From Amarolinea aalborgensis (GTDB taxonomy: Bacteria; Chloroflexota; Anaerolineae; SSC4; Amarolineaceae): a DNA stretch of 19,248 bases. Shown here piece after piece: positions 1 to 7,277 of this stretch (positions are counted from its first letter, which is position 1; each line of letters starts with the position of its first letter). The stretch spans positions 1 to 19,248 of the forward strand of contig NZ_UETR01000053.1 in assembly GCF_900491745.1 (NCBI RefSeq), written 5' to 3'. Made by a program: the position numbers and the translations under genes. A model generated the notes under the pieces. It had not been told where the DNA came from and did not search any database. It saw nothing but the letters and a program-made list of their open reading frames with translations.

Positions 1-78
1 CCTACAGTATTCACAGCAGCCTTGTGCGCGTTCGATCACTTTGCGCCTGGTGCGCTCTGACACCCGTGGCTCAGACAT
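1..78 (-). CDS. HNH endonuclease, N-terminal fragment (cut by window edge)
   Basis: The minus strand reads 26 codons from an ATG at 78 to the window edge. The peptide is basic and ends RAQGCCEYCR, the typical opening of small HNH nucleases, where a Cys pair (CxYC) begins the structural zinc knuckle ahead of the HNH motif. The catalytic His-Asn-His residues would lie outside the window, so activity cannot be judged. The ATG overlaps the last 8 bases of the preceding gene (71-478), which implies translational coupling. It could be a restriction-type nuclease or the effector of a small two-gene module. The family call rests on the short N-terminal signature only. Confidence 0.6.
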   Translation of the reverse strand, partial: MSEPRVSERTRRKVIERAQGCCEYCR

Positions 79-478
79 AAGTCGCCGGCTTAATCCCCAG
101 GTCAGCCATGACCGCGCCGAGTGACGTTTTCCGCAGCCGCGCTAGTTCGACCAGGTAGGTCATCCGACGCGCATTCGCTTCTTCAATCTGATCGGAGATG
201 GCAACCAGGGCCGTTTGTTCCTCTGGAGTCAGCTTCTCAGCGCGACGTTTGGCCACGAGCTCGTGATAGCGACGCCAGGTTGCTTGCGACAAACCCAGGT
301 TGATGTGGCGCAGCAAGTCTGTCTCGACATCGGGAGTCGGCGCTGTACTGTCTTGCGCCTGGCGTAGGCGTTCTTCCAGCGTGCGCAAGATGTATCTTTT
401 GGCATCGAGGCCGACTTTTGCCGCCTCGTGCATGAGTTGGCTTTCCAGTTCCGGTGCAATGTCAATCGTGATGGTCAT
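71..478 (-). CDS. Small ribbon-helix-helix-like protein, conserved, function unknown
   Basis: 135 residues. Residues 1-40 (MTITIDIAPELESQLMHEAA and onward) have the strand-helix-helix pattern of ribbon-helix-helix DNA-binding proteins such as antitoxins. Residues about 53-130 form a charged helical region with a TPEEQ motif and a C-terminal ELARLRKTSLGAVMADLGI segment. From memory, similar proteins occur in cyanobacteria and Chloroflexota, often next to an HNH nuclease gene, as here. The ATG at 478 is preceded by GGAGGT at 487-492, 8 nt upstream. It lies 52 bp after the CNNM/CorC gene and overlaps the HNH gene by 8 bp, so the three may be co-transcribed. DNA binding or an antitoxin role is inference; no catalytic motif is visible. 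Confidence 0.7.
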   Translation of the reverse strand: MTITIDIAPELESQLMHEAAKVGLDAKRYILRTLEERLRQAQDSTAPTPDVETDLLRHINLGLSQATWRRYHELVAKRRAEKLTPEEQTALVAISDQIEEANARRMTYLVELARLRKTSLGAVMADLGIKPATYV

Positions 479-530
479 CTTAGACTACCTCCACTTACCA
501 GTGCGCTTTTACGTCTTACGATCGTTGATA

Positions 531-1859
531 TCATCGTTTCGTCACGCGCACTCTTTCGATCTTCGGCCCGCGCATCTGCAGGACGGTGAAGAGCACGTTG
601 TCGTAGCTGACTTCCTCGTCGGTGTGCGGAATGTGGTGTAACTGATACAGGAGAAAACCGGCCAGGGTCTCGTAGTCGTCTCGCTCCGGCAGGTTGAGTC
701 CCAGGTGGGTGTTGATGTCATCCAGCCGCGTCTGCGCGCTGACCTCAAAAATCCCTTCTTCCAGGGCTTCCACCGACGACTCGTCCGTCACCCACTCATC
801 GGTGACGCGCCCCACGACCTCTTCGATCAGCTCCTCGACGGTGACCAGACCGGCTGTACCGCCGTACTCGTCAATTACAATCGCCATGCCGATCTGCTCG
901 CGACGCATTTCGTCGAACAGATCGCCAACCTTGCGGCTGTCTGGGACGAAGTGGGCCGGATGAATGATGCCCAGTTCGGCCAGGGTGCGCGTGCGCGCCA
1001 GCGGATCCGCGGTCAGGGCCAAGAGCACATCCTTGATCGTTACCACACCCACGATATTGTCCATATCGCCGCCGTAGACCGGGAAACGGGAGTGGCGCGC
1101 GGCGCTGAAGACTTGCAGCAGATCGTCGAGCGTAGCTCCGCGTTCGATGCCCACAATTTCCGTGCGCGGAATCATCGCCTCACTGACATCGCGTTCGCCG
1201 AACTCGAACACGCGCACCAGCATTTCTTCTTCCGTCTGCTGCAGCACTCCTTCGGCCTGGCTTTCGCGCACCAGCATCTTCAGCTCTTCGACTGAGTAGA
1301 CCGAATGGTGGCCGCTGGCGCCCTTGATGCCAAAGAGACGCAGCACCAGGGTGGTGGCGCCGTCCAGCACCCAGATGAAAGGCCGGAAGATGCGCGTGAA
1401 GACGTCCATGACACGGGCGGACATCAACGCCGCGCGTTCGGGGTTACGAATGGCAAAGGTCTTGGGCGCTTGCTCGCCGAGCACGATGTGAATGAAGGTC
1501 ACCACGCTGAATGAAACCACGGTGCCAATGCCGATCGCGACGCCTTCGCCCCAACGTGGGCCGACCAGGCGCGAGATTCCCGGTTCGACCATTTGCGCGA
1601 TGGTCACATCACCCACCCAGCCCAGGGCCAGACTGGCAATCGTGATGCCAAGCTGCGCGGCCGCGATAAAGAGGTCGGTGTCGTTCTGCATCTTGAGCAC
1701 GATGCGCACCGCCGCATCGGCGGCGCCGCTCATGGCTTCCAGCCGTGCGCGGCGCGCGGTGACCAGGGAAAATTCAACCGCGACAAAGAAACCGTTGGCT
1801 GCCACCAGGGCCGCCACAGCCAGCAAGCGGGGAAAGAAAAAGGAAAATCCAGTATTCAT
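531..1859 (-). CDS. HlyC/CorC (CNNM-type) transporter-like membrane protein with CBS pair
   Basis: 442 residues from the ATG at 1859. The family is implicated in Mg2+/Co2+ export or homeostasis; many members are annotated as hemolysin-like only by history. The N-terminal CNNM (DUF21) domain, about residues 1-190, has several hydrophobic segments, the ANGFFVAVEFSLV opening and GEQAPKT, matching the usual GE..PK motif. Two CBS domains follow at about 205-335 (SEAMIPRTEIV; FPVYGGDMDNIVGVVTIKDV), then a CorC_HlyC domain with IDEYGGTAGLVTVEELIEEV. Length is normal. A longer TTG-initiated reading from 1892 exists, but it would start at the predicted transcription start and precede the family's usual N-terminus, so the ATG is preferred. 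No clear Shine-Dalgarno sequence precedes it. Confidence 0.92.
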   Translation of the reverse strand: MNTGFSFFFPRLLAVAALVAANGFFVAVEFSLVTARRARLEAMSGAADAAVRIVLKMQNDTDLFIAAAQLGITIASLALGWVGDVTIAQMVEPGISRLVGPRWGEGVAIGIGTVVSFSVVTFIHIVLGEQAPKTFAIRNPERAALMSARVMDVFTRIFRPFIWVLDGATTLVLRLFGIKGASGHHSVYSVEELKMLVRESQAEGVLQQTEEEMLVRVFEFGERDVSEAMIPRTEIVGIERGATLDDLLQVFSAARHSRFPVYGGDMDNIVGVVTIKDVLLALTADPLARTRTLAELGIIHPAHFVPDSRKVGDLFDEMRREQIGMAIVIDEYGGTAGLVTVEELIEEVVGRVTDEWVTDESSVEALEEGIFEVSAQTRLDDINTHLGLNLPERDDYETLAGFLLYQLHHIPHTDEEVSYDNVLFTVLQMRGPKIERVRVTKR

Positions 1860-1900
1860 CAATTCAACTGCATGACAGGGATAGGCGGGCAACGGGGGCT

Positions 1901-1909
1901 ATTATACCA
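1901..1909 (-). promoter_or_regulatory. Extended -10 promoter for the CNNM/CorC gene
   Basis: The minus strand reads TGGTATAAT, a perfect -10 hexamer with an upstream TGn extension. No good -35 hexamer sits 16-18 bp upstream (only a T-rich stretch), which is acceptable for an extended -10 promoter. The predicted start near 1894 gives a leader of about 35 nt to the ATG at 1859. Confidence 0.6.
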
Positions 1910-1954
1910 TAGCAGGCAGTGAAGGAAGAAAGGTAGAAACGGGATTGGCAATTC

Positions 1955-1991
1955 CAAAAGCTGACCGAGCCTTTGACTCCGCCAGCTTTTG
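1955..1991 (-). terminator. Candidate terminator after the 1321-residue gene
   Basis: CAAAAGCTG (1955-1963) and CAGCTTTTG (1983-1991) are perfect 9-bp inverted repeats around a 19-nt loop. The arms carry A4 and T4, so on either strand the 3' arm ends in a T-run, as in a bidirectional terminator. It sits between the end of the large secreted gene and the promoter of the CNNM/CorC gene. The long loop makes it weaker than a classical terminator. A shorter hairpin lies at 2010-2028 (CTGGCG arms, 7-nt loop), with T5 about 10 nt further on, and may contribute. Confidence 0.45.
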
Positions 1992-2031
1992 ACAGAAAAA
2001 CGCGGTTGACTGGCGGCGCGAGCGCCAGGAT

Positions 2032-5000
2032 CTAGCGCCTGGCGCGCACGAAAAGTGGCATAAAAGTCTTACCGGTCACGGCGGTCGTCGCCGTCCCGGT
2101 ATTGTTGCCCCGCTCGATCTCCGGAGTGACGCCAGTGATGGTCGCGAGGTTGACCAGGCTGCCCGCCGTCGCGGTGGAAGGCGCCCTCGCCTCGATCATG
2201 ATCGTGAATGGCCCGCTGCGCGCCGCCAGATTGCCGAGATTCCAGGTCAGCGCGGGCGTCACTGCGCTCGGCGGCGGATTTGCGCGGACAAAGCTGACGC
2301 CGGCGGGCAGCGTGTCGCTGATTGTCACGCCGGCGGCCGTGGCGCCGCCGCGGTTGCCGTAGGTCATGGTGTAAATCAGCGTGGCGCCGGGAGCCGTGCT
2401 GGGAGGGCCGGCCAGGCTAAGCCACAGATCAGGGTAGGCTGAGCCAAGGCTGACGTCATCCAGGTATGCCCACGCGCAAGGCCGGCCGGCAGTTTCGTGC
2501 AGGTTGAAGCTGAGCGTGACGGTCTTGCCCGCCCAGGGCAAGGGGCCAAACCAGCGATGGGTCCAATCGGCGACGGGGTTGGTTGTCGAAAAGATCGTTG
2601 TCGTGTTGATGCCATCGTTGGCCGTCACGCTCAACCAACGGTCTCCAGCCGGCGCCGTAGCGCCCAATTTGTAGAAAAAAGAAAGCGTCGCCGTGGTCAT
2701 GGTGACAGGCACCGTAACCGTCTGGCTCAGGGTGGCATTACCGGTCTGAGTGGCCAGGGGGGCGCCCGCGTAAAACAAGTCTTCCGATCCTGACGCGTTG
2801 GGGTAACTCGCCCAAACCAGGTTAGCCATGCCTGACGGGGCGATGGTGAAGAGATAATCTCCTATCGCGTTATGCCCAGGTGACGCATTGACTGGAGTAG
2901 CCCAGACCTGATTATCCAACAGACGCGCATAGTAGATGTGGTTATCAATCGCGCTTCGCCAGAGCAGGTAGACGTGGTCCTGCTGGTCGCGTACAAGTCT
3001 TTGAGAATCGGCAACAGCCCGCTCTGAGGGCAAAACCGCAGCCGGAGGGGTCCACGAATCAGGGCCAATCTTGCGGGCATAATACAGATGGCCCATGTTA
3101 TCCACCCAGACGGTATGCACGATGCCTGATCTATCAGCAACGATTGGAGAGTAGGAATAGCCTGCCGTCGGCATCAAAACCGGAAGCAGCCACTCCTGAT
3201 TGACGCGACGCTCCGTGTACAACACCATGTAAGAGAAAGTTGCCCATACGAGATAGACCGTCGCATCGGAACCGACGACCATGCTGAATGACCGGACATT
3301 TGGATATGGTTCTATGGGTACTCGCTGCATTTCCGTCCATGTTCCATCAGTCCGTCGTTGCTTGTAGAAAATAAACACAAACTGTTCCGCCCATGCCACA
3401 TGGAGAGCGCCATTCGTATCTAGTATCAACTGCGCTCCCCCGCCAGCTACTGCAAGTCGCACAATGGGAGACCAGATGCCATTAGTACCGCGATAGGCGT
3501 AGTGAAGACCGGAAGCGCCACTCGCGTCGGAATACCATATCGAATGGGCAACTCCGGCGGGCGTCACAGCCAGGCGCGGTGTCTCATTATCATCCAGGTT
3601 CGAATTACCCACGTAGTCCTCGGGGGCCGACCAGACACCGGCTGGTGATCTGAACCTGTAATAGACGGTGTATTTTCGATTTGTGTTCTCTGCCCATATC
3701 ACATGCAAGCCGCCTTGATCATCGGCGCCGATTTGTGGCTTCGATTTGGCTCCGGCGGTGGTTGAGATGCGAAGCGGTGTTGACCATGAGCCAGCTAGAT
3801 TCCGTTGTGCATAGAAAATTTCTCCCACGGTATCATAATTCTCATACAACTCAACCCACACCACATGCAACACGCCGTTTTGGTCCATCTTCACAGCCGG
3901 CATGACCGATCGCTTTGAACTGGCAGAGATATTGGTTGAGGTTGAGAATTGCAGCGGTGAACAACCGAGGAGTGCGGCTCGATCACCCGTATGCTTGACT
4001 TGTACCGTCGTGGAGACCGGGATCACGCCCGAATCTGTCCAGGGTGTAAGCGTCGGCTGTTCAAAGTCTCCATTGCGCAAGGCTTGATCGAGAGGTGGCA
4101 ACACCGCGTGGAGCACCACATCGGCGTCAGCGCCAAAGTGCGTGATGGGCAGCACACCGTAGCCCATTTTGCTCCACGAAGCGGCATAAGTTGCCGCGGA
4201 GTTCCCTACATACGCGCGATAACCGCCGTTGGAATCAGTGGCGAATCCGCTGAACGCGGTCGGCGTTGTGCTAACGGCAGCGTCCACAATTGGTACGCCG
4301 CGATTGTCCCTCACGGTGCCGCTGATGCCCCACGAGTATAGGATTGTACTTGCATCTCCATTGCCTGACGGCCATTCCTCGCGGTTCATCGCGCGATCGA
4401 GACCGCGTGAGCGAAACGCGTAAGTTCGCAGCGGTGTGCCAACAAATGAGTTGCCCCTGGCCGCCGTGCGGACTTGCCAGTCTACCCAAGCATTCCCAGC
4501 CAAAGGTGCATCCGCGCCGGTTATGACCTGGTACTGAACGTCGTACGTGCGGATCCCAGAACCGCCCGGATCCGTGCCGCTCCATGTAATGACATTGCCA
4601 TTGCGTAGATACTCCGGTAGTGGATCTACGGATGTGACTGGCGCCAACCCCTCCACCGTCGTGATTGCGTCAGGCATTGTGGGCCAGGTTTCGGTATTTC
4701 CAGCACGATCGTTCGCCTGGCTGCGGAAACTATACACGTGGCCGCCGACTCCGAATAAAACAGCCGACGTGGCTGTTGTCCTATCTTGCCAGACATTCCA
4801 CCCATTATCATTATCCTTCACCTGTACCACGTAGTTCAAGATGCCCGAGCGGCCTTGATCGCTGCCAGACCAGCGAACGGTGAACGCGTAGGGGGATTGC
4901 ACTGGCAGCGGCTGCACGTTCGACGCGGGCGGGATGAGATCGAGCGCCTGCCAGTCGGGGCGCCAATCGCGATCGCCGTTGCCGAGGAAGGCTGGCGGCG

Positions 5001-5997
5001 CCCAGGGCTGAACGCTGTCCAGCGCTCTGAGGCGGGAACTCGTCCAATACCACTGACCCTCATACTCGATCCATGAGAGATACATAAAGGCGATGTAGCG
5101 GCCATCCGGTGACCAACTGCCAACCCAGGCATCCGTTTTTTCATCCTCAGGCCGATACAAACGCCGCGGATTGCTGCCATTGGCGTTCATGACCCAAATT
5201 TCGTGCCAGGTATCGCCGTCGCTGTCCGCGTCATAGGCAATTCTGGTCCCGTCAGGCGACCAGGCAGGATTTTCAGCCGCAGGCTGTGTCGAAAGCCGCG
5301 TCTGCCCGCTGCCGTCCGCATTCATCACCCAGATGCCCAATTCACCGTTACGGCGCGACGTAAAGGCGATTTTCGTCCCATCAGGCGACCAAGCGGCCGC
5401 GCCGTCGTAGTCTGGCGAGTTGGTCAGGCGTTGTGGGTTGCTGCCATCCACATTCATGACAAAAACATCCCATTGGCCGCCCACATAACTCTCATACACA
5501 AAACGGGTCCCATCAAATGACCAGGCTGCGCCTGCGTTATCGCTGCCATTGGGCGTGATTTGCCACGGCCCGCTGCCGTCCGTGTTCGCCACGAAAATTT
5601 CGTAGGCGCCGGTGCGTCGTGATGTGAACGTGTATGGCAGCGCGGCTGGACCCAAGCGAGGCGCCAGGTCAGGGGCTGCGTTGTCGGTCAAACGCACGGG
5701 ATAGCCGCCATTACCCCGCGCTACGTAGATTTCCCAGTTGTTGTCGCGATAAGATTGAAAAACGATCCTGCTGGTGGCAGCAAGATCATCAGGTAGAAAG
5801 TTGTCTATTGATGGTGCAACGGAGGATGGCTCCGTGGCGCGAAACGGGATTTCCTGCAGAGGCAGTGTGAGCACATGGGATGGAGGGGTAGGGGCGGCGG
5901 CTGAGTGCGGTGGTGAGCCGATTGTTGCAGCCAGGCACGCGACGATCAGCAAAAACAGAGCCGACGGCACACGGCTCCCAGGCAACGAGCGGTTCAT
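2032..5997 (-). CDS. Large secreted multidomain protein: TolB-like propeller, Ig-like modules, second propeller, DUF11
   Basis: 1321 residues with a signal peptide at about 1-35. Residues 77-350 carry TolB/PD40-type WD repeats (AWSPDGTKIAFTSRRNGELG is one). Two related Ig/FnIII-like repeats follow at about 358-560 (WSGSDQGRSGI, WSGTDPGGSGI), then a carboxypeptidase-regulatory-like domain at about 555-635. A jelly-roll domain opens at NGDFE (642), is interrupted near C679, and resumes at G1086, ending DDVSLG (1180-1185). Between lie about eight DxxGxxHVVWAE repeats, a second propeller. A DUF11 domain spans about 1190-1305 and the end is KTFMPLFVRARR. AAGGAGA (6004-6010) precedes the ATG. No catalytic residues were recognised; a cell-surface binding or structural role is inferred. 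Confidence 0.88.
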   Translation of the reverse strand: MNRSLPGSRVPSALFLLIVACLAATIGSPPHSAAAPTPPSHVLTLPLQEIPFRATEPSSVAPSIDNFLPDDLAATSRIVFQSYRDNNWEIYVARGNGGYPVRLTDNAAPDLAPRLGPAALPYTFTSRRTGAYEIFVANTDGSGPWQITPNGSDNAGAAWSFDGTRFVYESYVGGQWDVFVMNVDGSNPQRLTNSPDYDGAAAWSPDGTKIAFTSRRNGELGIWVMNADGSGQTRLSTQPAAENPAWSPDGTRIAYDADSDGDTWHEIWVMNANGSNPRRLYRPEDEKTDAWVGSWSPDGRYIAFMYLSWIEYEGQWYWTSSRLRALDSVQPWAPPAFLGNGDRDWRPDWQALDLIPPASNVQPLPVQSPYAFTVRWSGSDQGRSGILNYVVQVKDNDNGWNVWQDRTTATSAVLFGVGGHVYSFRSQANDRAGNTETWPTMPDAITTVEGLAPVTSVDPLPEYLRNGNVITWSGTDPGGSGIRTYDVQYQVITGADAPLAGNAWVDWQVRTAARGNSFVGTPLRTYAFRSRGLDRAMNREEWPSGNGDASTILYSWGISGTVRDNRGVPIVDAAVSTTPTAFSGFATDSNGGYRAYVGNSAATYAASWSKMGYGVLPITHFGADADVVLHAVLPPLDQALRNGDFEQPTLTPWTDSGVIPVSTTVQVKHTGDRAALLGCSPLQFSTSTNISASSKRSVMPAVKMDQNGVLHVVWVELYENYDTVGEIFYAQRNLAGSWSTPLRISTTAGAKSKPQIGADDQGGLHVIWAENTNRKYTVYYRFRSPAGVWSAPEDYVGNSNLDDNETPRLAVTPAGVAHSIWYSDASGASGLHYAYRGTNGIWSPIVRLAVAGGGAQLILDTNGALHVAWAEQFVFIFYKQRRTDGTWTEMQRVPIEPYPNVRSFSMVVGSDATVYLVWATFSYMVLYTERRVNQEWLLPVLMPTAGYSYSPIVADRSGIVHTVWVDNMGHLYYARKIGPDSWTPPAAVLPSERAVADSQRLVRDQQDHVYLLWRSAIDNHIYYARLLDNQVWATPVNASPGHNAIGDYLFTIAPSGMANLVWASYPNASGSEDLFYAGAPLATQTGNATLSQTVTVPVTMTTATLSFFYKLGATAPAGDRWLSVTANDGINTTTIFSTTNPVADWTHRWFGPLPWAGKTVTLSFNLHETAGRPCAWAYLDDVSLGSAYPDLWLSLAGPPSTAPGATLIYTMTYGNRGGATAAGVTISDTLPAGVSFVRANPPPSAVTPALTWNLGNLAARSGPFTIMIEARAPSTATAGSLVNLATITGVTPEIERGNNTGTATTAVTGKTFMPLFVRARR

Positions 5998-6049
5998 GAG
6001 ATCTCTCCTTTCGGGTCAGAGGCGGGCGGCTGATTCGGAACCTGTGTGC

Positions 6050-6079
6050 AGTATAACACCCGCGGCGCGCCCTTGTCAA
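6050..6079 (-). promoter_or_regulatory. Sigma70-type promoter of the large secreted gene
   Basis: On the minus strand a perfect -35 TTGACA (6074-6079) is followed after 18 bp by TATACT (6050-6055), with a TGT extension just upstream of the -10. Transcription would begin near 6043, giving a leader of about 45 nt that includes the AAGGAGA ribosome site at 6004-6010. Confidence 0.7.
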
Positions 6080-6152
6080 TGCCCCCATTCCAGTTTTGGG
6101 TTTGCTAACTCGGCTCTCGCCCTCCGGCAGTTCCAAATTTGGCCGAGCTTTT

Positions 6153-6240
6153 AGCCGCAGAGATTACAAAGAACACAAAAAACTGCTGTTTTGCGCTTAA
6201 TCTGCCGTTTCTTTGCGTTCTTTATGTTCCTTGTGGTTGA
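6153..6240. repeat. Degenerate A-rich intergenic palindrome
   Basis: The 481-bp gap 5998-6478 holds the minus-strand promoter (6050-6079), this element, an 11-bp direct repeat (6315-6357) and the promoter of the next gene. The left arm (GCCGCAGAGATTACAAAGAA and onward) and the reverse complement of the right arm (ACCACAAGGAACATAAAGAA and onward) match imperfectly over about 34 bp, giving a long imperfect palindrome. Similar ACCACAAAGGACACAAAGAA-like elements are scattered between genes in many environmental bacteria. A related element lies at 15246-15313. Any hairpin, terminator or mobile function is unproven. Confidence 0.5.
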
Positions 6241-6314
6241 CCACAGCCTACACTTGGAATTCCTACTCGCCCTCGACGCGGCTTGACCCGAACTTACGGC
6301 CGGGGTAAAATCAG

Positions 6315-6357
6315 GCGCATGCATCGTGGTTGCCCTGATGACTTGTGCGCATGCATC
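6315..6357. repeat. 11-bp direct repeat, 32-bp period
   Basis: GCGCATGCATC occurs exactly at 6315-6325 and 6347-6357. The 32-bp centre spacing is close to three helical turns, so a protein could contact both copies on one DNA face. It lies about 50 bp upstream of the promoter of the exported-protein gene. Each copy contains the palindrome GCATGC. Confidence 0.45.
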
Positions 6358-6381
6358 AGAACAACACACCCCCAACGATTC

Positions 6382-6414
6382 CTTTACCAATTCTTAACAG
6401 CCCTCTGCTACACT
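6382..6414 (+). promoter_or_regulatory. Activator-type promoter with 11-bp tandem repeats (pho-box-like)
   Basis: CTTTAC (6382-6387) and CTTAAC (6393-6398) are direct repeats 11 bp apart. The second ends 10 bp before TGCTACACT (6406-6414), an extended -10, and no -35 hexamer is present. This is the layout of OmpR/PhoB-family activated promoters, where tandem half-sites replace the -35. The likely regulator is the OmpR-type protein encoded at 7278-7985. The geometry is seen; the regulator pairing is inferred. Confidence 0.5.
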
Positions 6415-6478
6415 TCGACTGGCGGGCGCTCGTACCCCACCCGCGCCCGACCAACGAGACGATGCAGGAGGTTTATAC

Positions 6479-7027
6479 ATGGTCAAGAAAATCATGCTGG
6501 TGATGGGCGTGTTGACGCTCGTCGTGGCGATCGGCGTGGTCACAGTGGGCGGCGCGCTGGCGCAGACGGCCACTCCGCCGGCAGGAACGACCCCCACCAC
6601 CCCAACCATGCCGTTCGGTCGTGGCTTCGGCTTTGGCTTTGGGCATGGCGGCTCCACGGCCACGTTTGACGCCGTCGCCGAGGCGCTCAAACTGACCCCG
6701 ACGCAGCTCTTCGAGCAACTGCACAGCGGCAAGACCTTGCAAGAAATTGCCACCGCGCAGGGTGTGGATCTGCAGAAGGTGCAGGATGCGATGAATGCCG
6801 CTCGCACCCAGGAAATGAAGGATCAAATTGCGCAGGCGGTCAAGGATGGCAAGATGACGCAGGCGCAGGCCGACTGGCTGCTGCAAGGCTTGGCCCAGGG
6901 CTTCCTGCCCAGGGGCGGCTTTGGCGGTCGCGGTCATCACGGCGGCATGCGCGGCTTCGAACACGGGATGTTCGGCCTGCCAGGCGTCGCCCCCACGGCC
7001 ACGCCCACGCCAGGCACGTCATCCTGA
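6479..7027 (+). CDS. Small exported helical protein with Gly/His-rich tail, linked to a two-component system
   Basis: 182 residues. A signal peptide ends at ALA-Q (about residue 28). A Pro/Thr/Gly-rich linker (30-60, including GFGFGFGHGG) leads to a helical core at 62-142. The core has LTPTQLFEQLHSGKTLQEIA followed by a DGKMTQAQADWLL motif, the arrangement of DUF2680/YckD-like exported proteins of unknown function. A Gly/His/Phe-rich stretch (144-167, with RGHHGG and EHGMFG) may bind metal. It ends in a Thr/Pro tail. AGGAGG at 6466-6471 lies 7 nt before the ATG. Its promoter looks activator-dependent, and the response regulator and kinase follow after 250 bp, so it may be their target or an accessory sensor. 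Function is not known. Confidence 0.8.
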   Translation: MVKKIMLVMGVLTLVVAIGVVTVGGALAQTATPPAGTTPTTPTMPFGRGFGFGFGHGGSTATFDAVAEALKLTPTQLFEQLHSGKTLQEIATAQGVDLQKVQDAMNAARTQEMKDQIAQAVKDGKMTQAQADWLLQGLAQGFLPRGGFGGRGHHGGMRGFEHGMFGLPGVAPTATPTPGTSS

Positions 7028-7084
7028 GATGAAATCGGGCTGCGCAAGACGATGAGTCATCGAGCTGGCCCGTCTCCTGACCGA

Positions 7085-7227
7085 GCCAGCCGCGCTGGCC
7101 GGCCTTGTGGCCTGGACAGCACAAGTTCACTGTAACAGCAAGGGGATCGCGGCGACACGCCGCGTTCCCCTTCGCGTCTAATCCCAATGGGCGCCCGCTG
7201 GCATCCGCCAGGCGGGTAGAGCGCCCA
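7085..7227 (+). other. Cluster of stable hairpins between the exported protein and the two-component operon
   Basis: The 250-bp gap holds several inverted repeats: GCCAGC/GCTGGC (7085-7099, 3-nt loop); CTTGTG/CACAAG (7104-7125); a 15-bp stem with one T-T mismatch and an ACA loop (7140-7172, arm AAGGGGATCGCGGCG); and a two-tier hairpin at 7188-7227 (TGGGCGC/GCGCCCA outside, CCGCTGGC paired with GCCAGGCGG inside, one bulge, ATCC loop). No U-run follows, so it is not a standard terminator. It could attenuate, set RNA processing or stabilise the upstream message. Confidence 0.6.
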
Positions 7228-7232
7228 GGGTG

Positions 7233-7262
7233 TAGACAGCCAGCTCGGGCGGTGTGTGTAAA
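7233..7262 (+). promoter_or_regulatory. Weak candidate promoter for the response regulator
   Basis: TAGACA (7233-7238) and TGTAAA (7257-7262) are separated by 18 bp, matching consensus at 5/6 and 4/6. If used, transcription would start about 8-10 nt before the ATG at 7278, giving a nearly leaderless message. This fits the absence of a Shine-Dalgarno site there. Confidence 0.25.
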
Positions 7263-7277
7263 GCACCGTGACATCAC

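Noticed and set aside
705..1295. 196-codon plus-strand open frame opposite the CNNM/CorC gene
   Set aside because: It is antisense to a well-conserved gene and its composition is typical of a shadow frame.
1859..1892. TTG start at 1892 for the CNNM/CorC protein, and a 4-codon leader ORF at 1859-1873 whose TGA overlaps the ATG
   Set aside because: The TTG would sit at the predicted transcript start. The tiny ORF has no ribosome site and is probably chance, though TGATG coupling is conceivable.
6151..6390. Minus-strand open frame of 79 codons in the intergenic region
   Set aside because: It translates the degenerate A-rich palindrome (KNAKKRQIKRKTAV), with no ribosome site and no family resemblance.
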